This document shows positions 1 to 12,159 of a stretch of DNA of 64,000 nucleotides, one piece after another (position 1 is the first letter of the stretch; every line of letters starts with the position of its first letter). The stretch spans positions 62,001 through 126,000 of the forward strand of contig SEMN01000490.1 of the NCBI GenBank assembly GCA_005408345.1. Direction: 5' to 3'. A program made the position numbers and the translations under genes. The stretch comes from Macquaria australasica. Taxonomy: Eukaryota; Chordata; Actinopteri; Centrarchiformes; Percichthyidae. The notes beneath the pieces were generated by a model. It made no database searches. It saw only the letters and a list, made by a program, of their open reading frames with translations, and was not told the origin of the DNA.

Positions 1-250
1 GTTAAGTGAGTGATAATACATGATGTAATACACACAAAATAAAAAATAAAAACAACAGGGGGCCCGAGGCACTGCCCTGTGGAACTCCACACGTTAAAGG
101 TTGACTTTTAGATAAAATACTCTGAACCTCACCTCTCTGGCATCTGTGGGTTAAATATGAAACAAACCATTTTACCCATTACTGATAGCTTCTTAAGTAG
201 CAGACAGTGGTTGACAGCATCAAATGCTCTTTGTAGAATAATTTCACATA
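1..250 (-). mobile_element. Degraded non-LTR retrotransposon (LINE) reverse transcriptase fragment
   Basis: Read on the minus strand, about 105 down to 55 encodes a GVPQGS-type reverse transcriptase motif followed by GPLLF. About 250 down to 185 encodes a block like the AFD-x-VNH motif with a leucine-rich continuation. These two blocks occur in this order in the palm of L2/CR1/Rex-like LINE reverse transcriptases. They lie in different reading frames and a stop codon falls between them, so the copy is dead. The element continues off the left edge. Family assignment below the LINE level is not possible from this fragment. Confidence 0.75.
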
Positions 251-3200
251 CTTTTCCAGCATCAATCTCACCCCTTTTATGTACAGTAGTTTGTTAAGTA
301 CAACAAACAACAGTGTATTGACTATGATTTCCAAGTTTAGGATAAAACGAAAAGTTTTTCTCATGATATTTAGCTTAACAAAACGTTCGTCAGTTGTAGA
401 GAAACAATTAAAGTGAACCACATGAATCAACGAGAAACCCAAAAATAATTTGCCCATTCTTAAAGTTGTTCCAAAGCACAGACTAAACACTCTAATTTAG
501 CTTTAAATTTACTTGCTGGCAAGTTTTTTATATAGCTTTTTACTACTTGAAATAAATGGAACGCTAAATGATCAAATTCCAGACTTTTAGAAGTTAAAGG
601 CCTATTAGTCTTTAATTGTTTTTCATTTTCCCCTTAACGGGATTTGCTTTGAATGTCTTTTTGTGGGCGTAACAATGTTACTGGCTGAATGTAACGTGAT
701 TTAGAGGCGCACATCAAAACCTGCTGGTCCGCCACTAATGCAGCAGAGCCGCCATAATTACATGTTTGTTTTTGAAGGAGATGTGATGTGGTTGTTTTCT
801 GATTCGTTTCATCTTTTGGTGTTTTCACCATCTGTGTGTGTGTGTGTGTGTGTGTGTCATGGACCAAAAGTTGTGATGTTTAGTGTTACCATGTGTAGCT
901 GATCACATATGTGACACCTTTAATACTTCTAATACTAATGTTCAATGAGACATTTTGAGGTGGAATTACCTTTTTTTTTTTTTTTTTTTAAATAACAGCA
1001 ACATTTCGAGTATTTTAATAACATTGTCAGCTTTGATAACTTCCATTAAAGGATTCACAAACTTAAACTGAGTGTGTGTGTGTTTACAAGAGCTATGCTA
1101 TGCTAGCTATGTAAAATTCAACAATTGCTGACAACAGACAGGGTAATAACTTTAAAATTCCCCTTTGTTGTCACTTCTAAATCAGTGGTTTAGAAAATAT
1201 GGGTTAAATTGTTAAAGACTATCAGATGGCTCGTGTGGTTGTCCTGTGCAAGTTGTGTCTAACAGAACTGTCGCGTCCCCAGATATTACAAATAAAGTTG
1301 GGGGGTAAAATGTTGGCCAAAACTATAAAAACAAAACCCAGACCGTAAAAAAAAGAACATTTTCTTCCTTTTTGACACTTAAAATGCTTAGGTTTGCCCT
1401 TTCTGTTTTACACACACACACACACACACACACAACTTTGCCTAATGAGGTTGCAATGCTTCACTGTACCCTTTTCGTTGCATACATGGCATTTCAACAC
1501 ACACACACACACACAGAAGTCTCCCAAACATCACACACAGTGCCACGTGTTGGCTTCACTGATTACCGTGTGTTGTGTTCAATGGTGTGTAAAGTGCTGC
1601 TGCTGCGAGTATTAGCCTGTTTATCAGAGTGTGTATTAACGTGCTGCAGCGCAGGGGCAGGAGGGACAGACCCTGTGTGTGTGTCTGAGCGTGCTAGCAG
1701 GGGATCACAGGTGTGTTTGCGAGCTCCACAGAGAGTCTCCTTCCCCCCCATAACCCCTATGCCCCCACCCTGGGTAATATCAGCCCATGGAGCACCTGCG
1801 TCCCTATCCCACAACACACACACACACACACCTCTAATGGCCCCGTATCAGCCTGCCATACGGCTCTAATAGCCAGCTGTGTGAGCAGAAATCCAGTGGA
1901 CCGTGCTGACACTCACTGATGCAGTTGTAATATTAGATGTGAGTTAACTATGACGAACACAGAAAAAACTAACACACTAAAAAACATTTTATGCTTTAGT
2001 TTCTTTAACTTTACTAGTTTGTAGTGACACAGGGCTCATGCAGATTTATCTTCACCAGCATCCTCATGGGAAATTCAGTTACTTTTCCATGATTTTCCAT
2101 AACAAAGTCAACTGTTTCCCATCCTGTTTCCACTCCAGTTACGCTGAATATCATCTAATGTGAAAAAGGAAACTCTCTCTTTTTGTTATTGGGAGCAAAA
2201 TTCATAAAATTCCTCTCAGCTCACTGCTGATGTTTGGAAACTCAAGTACGAAAAGTGAGTGAGAGTCATACATCGTCAGCACCTGCACCCACTCTGGTGG
2301 CATCTTGGAGTTAACGCGGGAATGTCAGATATCTGCGGACAGTTCTGGTTTATTACCACTTATTAACTCATAGTTTTGGTCATAATTTCTATCAGTAATA
2401 ATAATATTGTACTATCCAAGTTTTAACTGCTGAGATCTGGGAAAGCATCACTAAAAAGAAGTCTACAGGGAGCAGTCAGACAATATGACAGGTTGTAAAC
2501 AAAACCTCCAGGTTAGTCAGTGTGGATGCTTACACAGAGTTGTGCCTCACTTTAAACGCACTTAAAGCCAAACACTTAACAGAGCTGACAGATGGAGACA
2601 CGGACAAGGAGAGGCACATTTGTTAGTGTGGCAGTTGCTAAATTGTTTCAAATTGTTATCAGGTGCCCTGGCAAGTAGACATGAAGCTGTGCAGCGTTAG
2701 CACAACTCGTAAATTAATCTGTTTCTAATGATTACCATTCCGGGAAGATTCCTCATGGGTATGTATCAATAAACGTTCTCATGAATATTAGCTATAAAGA
2801 GAGTTAAATTTACCATGTGTTTTTTTTTCCAGCCTCATAATAACTAGGCTCTCTAGGCTCTCATAGGAAAAAAATAATACCTAGAATGTTTTGGTATGTA
2901 GAAAGATGTTTTTTCCTACATGAACATTTTTCTTATTTTCACCTGCACACGTGGTTTGAATGGACTAATTGGACTTCCACATGTGAGCAAGAGCTAGCTA
3001 CAGTAACTCCTCTAGTTGATAAAATACATAAGCACATAATAATCTCTTGTTGCTACGTCACACTATCATGACCAAAGTCCCTGCAGTGATAACACAGACT
3101 CAACAGGAGGCTGCACTTGTCCTCCGTCATGAGATGACGGACGACAGATTGTGGAGTCCGGATGGGTCCAGTGGGGTCCTGATCACATCCAGTTTCACTT

Positions 3201-4794
3201 TCATCCCAATAGCGACAGCTGAGAGCAAAGCCTACAACAATCCCTATGAGCCATCCACTCACAGAGCGTCTTCACATCTTCACACTCAGTCTGGCTGTTT
3301 CTTCATTCGTGTCAGCTTTTATCTCATACAGCGCTCAGGAGTTACAATAAGTCTGGGCCCCCCACCCTTCTAATTGCATTGTACACTTTGTATTTTGCAT
3401 TTTACAGCTGCTGTTTTTACATTCATATGTCTGTGGTTAGGTTGATGAGGACTGTGCACTTTGCATTTGCATTCAGCAGCTGTTCTTTTTATAAAGTTTG
3501 TGGTTAGAGTGGAGGTATGTGAGGGCTAAGGATCGGGAGTGGAATGACGGCTATTTTCTTGCCTACTTTTACACGGTAACATTTAGCCTCCCTCTTATAT
3601 CTGTGCATTTTCAATCTTGAGGTGCACACCTAAAATTTTCACCATCAGCAGATTAATTTAATGCAGGATGCACTGTGAACATTATGTTAAAAGTTAAAAC
3701 AAATTCAGATTTACCTCCTGAAGACTCTCAACAACAATGAACAACAAATGTAGTGACTTTTTCAGACGATAAGGGGCCGTTTGGTGCATTTACATGGCCT
3801 ATATAATTCTTTGGGCTGCATCATGGAGGAGCAGGCCTGACAAGTGGCACACATTTCACACTGGGAGCGGCTAACAGAGGTTTTCAAAAAGGCAAACAGG
3901 GCAAACTTTCCACACAGAGAGAATACTTTGGAAAAGTTTTATCACATTTTCATGTCCTGTCCACAACAGAATCAAAGAACAATGGTTAAACATTAAAGTG
4001 GAACAAATCAGAAACTGTGTGTGCTCCATCCAAGACAGAGACGATTGTCAAACTGAAACAGGCTGTAAATGCAAATAATGTGTTTTCCTTTGTGGCACAA
4101 ATTACACGAAACAGTGTAAGTGACAGTGATTGAATCCCACATCTGATGATCAGTTTTGCAGGTGGATTGTCAACATTTACATCATAATGTACATAAATGT
4201 CCACTAGAAAACGGTCTCTTGTTGAATCATTTCTCTCCCAGTCTGTTATAGAAACAGTAAATAAAAGGATCACACTTTTGAAACGTAAACTGTGTAACAG
4301 AGTTCAAACTTCCTCAGACTTACTTGTCCTCTTTTTTTGTCACATTTACAAAGATGTTTGCAGTCGTACCAAAGACAATAATAGCAAAACTATAATTACA
4401 ATAATCTTCAGATTTGAGTAAATATAGTTATTATAATAAATATTCATGGGAGGGTAGTGTGGAACTCATTTACTGTCAGTAAAGGCTTGAGTTTCACACA
4501 GAGCTCAGTTGACGCAGGGGCCTCCTAAAGCATATTTATATATTTAAAATAAAGTGTGTATAAAGAGTGTAAAATGGCCTTCAGTTTGGATGGAGTTTGG
4601 GTGGAGGTTTTAGTGTTATTGCCCAAAGGTGAATGCTCTTCTCATGAGGTACTACTGCCCGATCTCAGTACGGTTTATTCTTAGTCTCAATATAATTGCA
4701 TCTCACCCTAACAAGAAGAGCGATATGAGCCAAGTGTTTCCACCTCTGCTCAGATGGAAGACGTTCCTCTCTGGCTGCAGCTTGTCAATATGTT
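251..4794. other. Left flanking DNA with no recognisable gene
   Basis: No reading frame here resembles a known family. The longest plus-strand frame, near 1372-1869, is driven by CA repeats. The frame at 3047-3373 has no recognisable domain. Simple repeats include (TG)n at about 831-858, a T-run at about 970-989, and (CA)n at about 1411-1434, 1498-1516 and 1810-1831. The interval lies downstream of the satb gene and may be ordinary intergenic DNA. Confidence 0.6.
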
Positions 4795-4818
4795 TTTATT
4801 TATTTATTTGTATTTATT
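4795..4818 (-). terminator. Candidate polyadenylation signal cluster for satb
   Basis: Four overlapping or adjacent copies of AATAAA read on the minus strand (TTTATT on the plus strand). They lie about 1.06 kb beyond the satb stop codon. That position would give a 3' UTR of about 1.1 kb. No transcript evidence is available, so other sites are possible. Confidence 0.4.
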
Positions 4819-5315
4819 TCTAATATCTGACCAGACAATAATTTCTGTGTGCTTTGGGAAGATTTTATTCAAAAGATTTAGTGGGGTGAGTTTGTAAGGT
4901 GGGCTGTGGACTCCAAAAAGTTTGGTATTTGGCGTGTTCTCATCCGTGTCATATCAAGGAGCTCGTGAGTCACAGTGGGACTCAAGTTTTCCTCAAAAGT
5001 TGCTCAAGAAGTAAATAAAATGTACTTATGGACCAGAGACTGAAGCCAGTTTCTTTGCTTACAGTATTCCTGGTCACAAACTCATTGTTTTTCTTGTGAG
5101 AACATGTCAGATTCAGTTACATTTGGACTTAACTGCCAGCTTAACTCCTACAGTGAAACCTGCCTCACCCTGCCTTAAAGGAAAACTAGGCCAAATTCTT
5201 ATGAGTATCAAACTTTTAACCTGAAAACACAATAAACAAAAATGTACATGAATAAACATAAAGCCCTTGTTAGCTTAAAAAGGTGGTTGAAGATTTTTAT
5301 GGTGGGAAAAAAATG

Positions 5316-5506
5316 AAACCACTCCTGCAGCATGATCCATTCAGGTTTATAATCAGTATGCATTTGTCAAAATACTTTATAGCTAAATACACAGCTTCCA
5401 TGTTGCAGTTCTGCATTTAGATGTGATTGAGAAGGAAGCTGTGTACTTTGTAATACGTTGACAGAACTGTAAGAGAAGTGGATTGTGCTGCAGGAGTAGT
5501 TTACAG
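5316..5506. repeat. Imperfect fold-back (palindromic) element, MITE-like
   Basis: The left end reads AAACCACTCCTGCAGCA and the right end is its near-perfect inverse, TGCTGCAGGAGTAGTTT. Inside these, ACACAGCTTCC near the centre is matched by GGAAGCTGTGT, and partial complementarity continues between. This gives a hairpin of about 190 bases, typical of small non-autonomous DNA elements. It lies between the satb stop codon and the candidate polyadenylation cluster, so it may be transcribed within the 3' UTR. Confidence 0.6.
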
Positions 5507-5875
5507 TCTTTAAAGCCTACAGAGGAAAGTGTTCTGGAGAGTCTGTTGAAGTATCACTGTTTGAAATGCGTCCCCACCCTCACAACAACAAGGTGAAACA
5601 CTGAAAAATTAGGTTTTTTTCTTTAAGCTGCATTGGAAATCATCCCAAATATCATCCACAGGCAGCATCAAACCAAAAACACCGGTAGTATCTGAAGGTA
5701 TTGTCGTACCTTTGGATCCCTTTTCAGTCAAACTTAAATATTTTTCCACAGTTCCTCAGATATTAATGAGCTCTGATCATCAGCTCTGGTAAAGGTGATT
5801 AAAATGTGTGTTCATTCACAGGTTATCTGTGTGTGGGCTTCACAGTTTGATGGTGTCCGACGTGTTTCTCTGCTG

Positions 5876-6502
5876 TTATCTCTGTTGCTCTGCAGAGTGG
5901 GGGCTGTCCAGACTGCTGTAGGGGGACAGGGAGGAAGTCGCTGGCCCTGAGGCTTTCCCATCATCCCCTTCTTCCTTCTCCATCTCCATTTCCACATCTC
6001 TTTCTTCTCCTCCCCCTGTTCTGAACACTTCCACTGATCGTCTCCCATCCTCGCTCGACTCCTCAGACGCAGAGAGACCCTCCTCCCCTTGACTCCCCAC
6101 CGTGCCGACGCCTCCCTCGCTGGGACTCAGGCTCTCCCCGTCGTCCTCCCCGGGGACTAGCTCTCTGGCCTGGTTATGGTGCTTGACGTTGTAGCGTTGG
6201 TTCTGGAAGAACTTGATGATGGTGTGCTTGGGTAGATCCAGCTGGGCTGACAGGGTGTGGATGGCCTCCTGGTCGGGGTAGAGCCCCACATCGCCAATGA
6301 AGCTCTGCAGGATTCCCAGAGCCTCAAGGGAAATCCGTGTCCGAGAGCGGGCCTTCTTTGGTCCTCCCCCTCCAGGGCCAGGGCTCATCCCACGCTGGGG
6401 CCCGTCTTCTGAGCCATGCAAGACCAGCACTGGGATGGGCTGTGGGTCTTTGTGAATCGGAGATGGAGCTGTCAGAGGCGGGAGGGGCTGCCTGTGGAGT
6501 GC
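5876..6502 (-). CDS. satb2: satb exon 10: homeodomain and acidic C-terminus
   Basis: The acceptor TTCTTAACAG is at 6503-6512. The reading frame runs to TAA at 5878-5876. After a Pro-rich linker and a poly-Gly stretch, the homeodomain begins near KKARSRTRISLEALGILQSF. It contains the family's recognition-helix core HTIIKFFQNQRY, with FFQNQR replacing the usual WFQNRR as in all SATB proteins. The tail is rich in Glu, Ser and Gly and ends AEQQR, comparable with AEIDQR in human SATB2. It includes a run of alternating Met and Glu (MEMEMEKEE). Confidence 0.95.
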   Translation of the reverse strand, partial: ALHRQPLPPLTAPSPIHKDPQPIPVLVLHGSEDGPQRGMSPGPGGGGPKKARSRTRISLEALGILQSFIGDVGLYPDQEAIHTLSAQLDLPKHTIIKFFQNQRYNVKHHNQARELVPGEDDGESLSPSEGGVGTVGSQGEEGLSASEESSEDGRRSVEVFRTGGGEERDVEMEMEKEEGDDGKASGPATSSLSPYSSLDSPHSAEQQR

Positions 6503-9500
6503 CTGTTAAGAAATGAAAATTAAAAGTTAATATAATGTACAAAATACATTTCTATATGTGTAAAGATGTTACTTACAGCATTTTAAAGGTTATCAATGAG
6601 TGTGAAAGTTCTTGACCTTAGAAACAGATGGCCAAAAAAAAAGTCTTAACCTTAAGGTCCACTTACTTGCTTCTTCTTTAGCTTTCAACTAAATGTCATT
6701 GTCTTCATCAGCATATGTTACAGGTTACGTTCTTTCCCCATACATGTCCACTTGTTATCAAAAGACTGAAGCTCACTAGATGACAAGTGAACCATCTGCC
6801 GGCGAACTCCATTCACTGACTAAGATCACGAGATGCAGTTGAAAGTCCAGAAAAAGCTGGTAAGTGGACTTTGAGTTGTCAGACGTCATTATCACTGTTA
6901 GAAATTGTGATACGTTGGAAAAATGGCGGTAAACAAATGAGATCAATGTGGAGACCGGCCACATTTCTCATAAACTGCTGCTTCCTGTCTCTGCGCCAAC
7001 TTCAGTAAAGATGATAAACATGTTGGAAATTAATTCTGTCTTGACGCTCCCACTGCAACTTTTCACAGCACCTTTTTTGTACACAACCTCCACCAACCCT
7101 CTGCAGTAGGTTTTGCAGTCTCCTTGGTAATGGTCTTGTTTGTCAGATATTTATAGTGACGTTTCAAAATGCATGTGGCACAGCTGGCTTGATGCATAAC
7201 AAACTAAATGATCACTTGGGGCCACCACGGGGACCTCAAATGAGTACACTCATTTGCACATAACAAAAAAAATACATTCTTCTTCTATAACATTCAGCCT
7301 TGTATTTTGTTCTTTTACTGGTTATCGCCATTCTTTCATATTATGGGTAAGGGTTACACGTCTTCCGGCCCCCAAAACAAACAAACAAGGTTCTGTAGGT
7401 ATAATCTCTCTGATTGGTTCTGGATCTGGTTTTCGCAACATTTTTCCTAAAAGAAAACTTTTTTTTTCTTTTTAATTTTTGTGACATCTGGGACAGACTT
7501 GGGAATACTTAAAGCTCATTGAGCGAAGCCTCTTGTGTCGAGTACACGCCATGAATAAAAAGTAATTTGAATTGCCTGTATCTAATATTAAAACAAAAAC
7601 ATTTGATTATTTTTCCCAGCAGTCATCAATTGTATCTTATTCTCCAACTATTATTACTTCTGTATGTTGTTCTTGTTGCACTAATTAAAAAAGTAGGAAT
7701 GTAGCGAACAAGATTTTACCATGTTGAGTGATTTTCATTGTTGTTCTGAAAATCTGCACATAGCAAAGATCATTTTAAAACTGCTAAACAGTCTTAAGGA
7801 AAAATTAAAGTGGTTATCCAGTTTAACTGACTTCTTTAGTCCTAATGCAAGCAGTTATTTGTCCTTATTATTATGCAATAGGCAATAATTTACAGTTCCC
7901 TCTTAGGTATTTATGCAAACATGCTGTTTGCAACCATATAAAATGAGGAGATAATGCAAATAATGAGACAAATGTAGCTTTGGGTCCCCAAGAGGCTGTG
8001 CATGCACCAACACATCCATTACTGCAGATTCAACACACTTTAAGGGTTCGAGACAACAAGTGGACGTAGAGACACTACAGTTTTCTCCAGATATAGACCA
8101 CAATATAGACCATAAACTCCTCATCACTACAGTAATAAGTGAGCCACTCAGCTCCTCCTTCAGTGCCCCTCTGCAGAGTCATTGAGGGAAATGTAGTACA
8201 AGCGGAAGTGTGACTGACCAGCCTCCATCGCCCGCCAACATGCACGCTAAACTCCCAAATTCATCACACAAACAACCACACTACTAGAGCTTATTAACAG
8301 GGCGGGGTGGCCAGCACACCCAAACACAGGAATCCAACACCATAAATCTGTGGTCCATCTGAATTAAAGGACCTAAATAAAGATAATGGCAATTCCTTTT
8401 TCTCTGCTTCAATAATTACAGGGTATGTTCTGAATAATATTGAGGTTAGGGCCAGACTGGAGAGCATTTTGGTTTCGGGGAGAGGGTGGGATGGAGGAGT
8501 GTTTAGCAGGAAATGTGTGGGCTGGTCATTTACCACTTCTATTTTCAATGACTTATGGGACACAAATTTGACAAAGAGGAGGGCTGCTTGGAGGAGCAGG
8601 TGGTGGGATCAGACAGAGGAAACTTTTCCAAACAGCACACCAAGAAATCACATGCTGCTTCGCACATTTTCTCACTCGTAAAACACTTTGATTTGTGTCT
8701 CTTGCTTGCACGTGGCAGCAGTGTGGTCAAGTGGTTGTGTATTTTTAAAAATCGGATTTTCACACAGATCTCCAGTCAGATTTTCACCAGTTTTCATCTT
8801 AATAAAATAGAAACTAAAAATGATGATCCATAACTACAAGAAACAAACTTTCTCGTAAATCCTAGGAGAGCACCAAACCCCGACTGCTGGCTGCATGTTG
8901 GTACCTGCTGATCTGGGATGTGCAGGACGGTGTGGAGCCTGTCGCTGTGCTGCTGCCTCGACTCGTCCTCGTAGACCTGGTCTCTTTCGGCTTGCTGTAA
9001 CGCCAGGAACCTCTTGATGGTGCACAGGTTCTCCCACAGCGTGCGGTTCTCAGGGCTCGGGCTCTCTTTCCACCTGAGCAGCTCACATAGCCAACCCTGG
9101 AGGGGAGACGTGAAGGTAATTGTCCCAGGGTTAATGCTAATTCCTAAACTGATTGGAGTCACACACTACAGTGTACAGGTAGACCACATATTCAGATATA
9201 ATCTAAAATAAACATACTGTTTGTTGTGTTAGAATACTAGAACAGAGTAGAAGTTAATTCCTGAGAGGAGAAAGAAGGAAAAAGTAGAAGGAAAAGGTCT
9301 GAGGGGAGCAGTGAGTGTCTTCGTGTGTGTGTGTGTGAAGATTGGATTATCTCTGCTAGGCTGACCCAGGATCTGCCACCAGCTGTTGTTTGTGTGCAGC
9401 CTTCAGCCTGGAAATTAATGGTAATAATGTGATCATCCCTCCGTCATCTTGTCTATCTTTTCCTCCGTCTTGCATCCTTCTGTTCCTGCTTCTCCGCTGT

Positions 9501-10780
9501 GTCTCCCCCCAATCCTCTCCCATCCTTTACTGCTTTATCATTTCAGACTTTTTAGCATCTCATACATTTATACACACTTTCTCTGAAACCCTTCCTGTCT
9601 GTGTTGGTCATAAATTAGTGCCATGAAGTTTGTGAAGGTAGTGACGGTATTTAAACTGGTTTTGAAACCATCGTCTTCCTCTCTCTTCGCTTTGATCTCG
9701 CCTTCGATCACCCGCAATGTTTATCTGAGGATGGAGACATGATGCCACAGCGGGTAATCAGATACCCCACGCGCCCACACACACAGTCACCCACCTGAAT
9801 GTTACACCCTCATCAACTCCTTCAAACATCATCAACTCAGCTCAGAGCTGTGTACAAGATGTCTTACAGGAGGTTCGTGTGTGTAAACGCATCTTTAAAA
9901 ACATGTTTCTGTGTACAACAACTCAAGGCAACAGCAAACTTTTTTGTTCAAGCTGAAACATTTTCATCATTCATCATTCACTTTGTTACCTCATCTGAAT
10001 GTAAGTTTAGGCTTGAGTTTTTCTGCAGCCCACCCATGTAGTTAGGTTGCTATAATAAAGTCACGGAGTGTATCTTTAAGCACTTCAAAATAGTTGTTTC
10101 ATTGGGACTGACCTGACTTTTATTGGCAGCCACCTTGGCAAACAGAGCCTGGGAGACCTTCGCTCTCTTCATCTCCTGTTGGATGTCTTCATAGATCCCT
10201 GACGAGATGTTCACCAGCGAGTCCAGCTTCAACGGCAGCTCTGCACCAGACACACCGCACTTTGTCTACACAGGACACAGAGATTAAAGTTTTTACATGT
10301 ATGTACATGTTGCATAAAAGGTGAGATTAAAGTGGATAGTTTAATCTACTTTTGCACAAGTGGCCAATTTCACCATTTATTTATCAGTTTCACTAGTGTC
10401 AGATTTATATTTGATAAAGATTTGGTGGATCTCAAATCTAAAATGTATTATTCATCTCTTTTGTGTCAATTTTTCTTTACTACTTACAGTGTATCCAGTG
10501 CAAAAATAAACTGCAACATAACTGCAAAAAGATGGTCATACATGGTTCATACTGCATCATAATGAATGTATTTTTTATGTAATTCTGCACAATCTTAAGA
10601 CTGTGATGTTCTTATTTATACATTTTCATTTGTGCATGAGTTAATGTTTGTGTCAATGCAACTGTTTGCAGCACGATAGACTAACAGAGTTTATAAAGTC
10701 ATATAAACTAGTCTGTTTATATTTCTCTCACTGCCCACATGCAGAGCTGGTATTAGTCCTTATAACTGTGCAGTCCTGTG

Positions 10781-10825
<45 letters not shown>

Positions 10826-11044
10826 CTGTGTGTGTCTGTGTGTGTTGGTGTTGGGGATGTGGTTGGTGGAGTGGTTGTGGTTGGCATTGGTGCTCCTCTC
10901 TCTCTCCTCCTGGTAGATGCGGTCTCGCTCGCCCTCTGGCAGGTTGAGGAAATTCTGCATGGCCTTCAGGTTGACCAGCAGCGACTGTGAGGCTGAGCGA
11001 GGATCCTCCTCCTTACGAAGGATCTCTGACAGCAAGCCCTGCAG

Positions 11045-11105
<61 letters not shown>

Positions 11106-11706
11106 GTTACTCACAAGACGTGAATGTCATTGCATCATCTCTGGTAAACAGTAAGATCATTTTATTTCAGTTTACCTGTGTGCGGTTAAAAGCCACACGG
11201 GCGAACACGGCCTGGGAAATGCTGGCCCTCTTCAGCTCGTTCCTGACTTGCTGGTAAATGTCGAAGGAGACTTCAGCCCCTGAGCAGTTGAGGCCGGGCT
11301 CAGTGGCGGCCCCAGAGCCCTTGCAGATCCGCGAGATGGGCGGGTGGTTGAGGAACCGCTGGTCGGCTCCCTGTGGGTGCTGGTGGGCCAGCAGGCGGCT
11401 GACGGCTAGCTGCTGGTTGATGAGGTGGGCCATGGCGAGCTGCTGACGGACGAGCTGAGGGGGGAGCTGGGGGGACAGGAGGCCGCTGTGGCCCAGGAGA
11501 GGTGGAGCCTGGGGACGCAGTGGAGGACTGGGGTGGTGCTGGCTGGCGGGGTGAGGCAGACAGTGAGGCTGGGTGGAGGTCTGAGTGTCCCCAAGGCCAC
11601 TCTTGATGGACAGAGCTCCAGGGCTGCCAAAATGGGTGGGGGAGGGTAAGAGAGAGGGAGGACGCTGACTGAGGACGGTCAGGTCCAAATCCCTCTCCAC
11701 TGTGTC

Positions 11707-11738
<32 letters not shown>

Positions 11739-12125
11739 ATATTTCATTTAATTGGTCATTGATTACATTTCTTTTCTAACCCAAATTGAGTCCTAAACCT
11801 CAACATGCACACTGAACTAAACCTAACTTAATATTAAAGCCTCAGTCTGTGACTGGTGACATGTTACATGGTCAAGCAGATTGGGCCTTTAAGTTTTTAA
11901 CCTTTAAACCCTACTGTATCTACCAATTTCTATTCCATTCATTTAGTCACTAAAGCCCAGCCCTCCAACATGGTGGTGCATTATGTCACCAGAAAGCCAT
12001 CAATAAGACATGAACATACCTTTTACATCCGTTTTATCCTGTGCTGACCACATCTTCTCAATGTATTCACCTGAGGAGAAAATATCAGAGTTTATCCCAC
12101 CATGTTTTTTTTTTACCATCCACAA

Positions 12126-12159
<34 letters not shown>

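Noticed and set aside
1372..1869. 165-codon plus-strand open frame
   Set aside because: Its composition comes mostly from CA repeats read as His/Thr. There is no recognisable domain, and other frames are equally open.
3047..3373. 108-codon plus-strand open frame beside the left flank
   Set aside because: No similarity to a known family, no splice-site support and no neighbouring gene context; compatible with chance.
10648..10947. Plus-strand frame rich in Cys and Val over the (TG)n tract
   Set aside because: It is the antisense shadow of the satb exon 7 region and its microsatellite.
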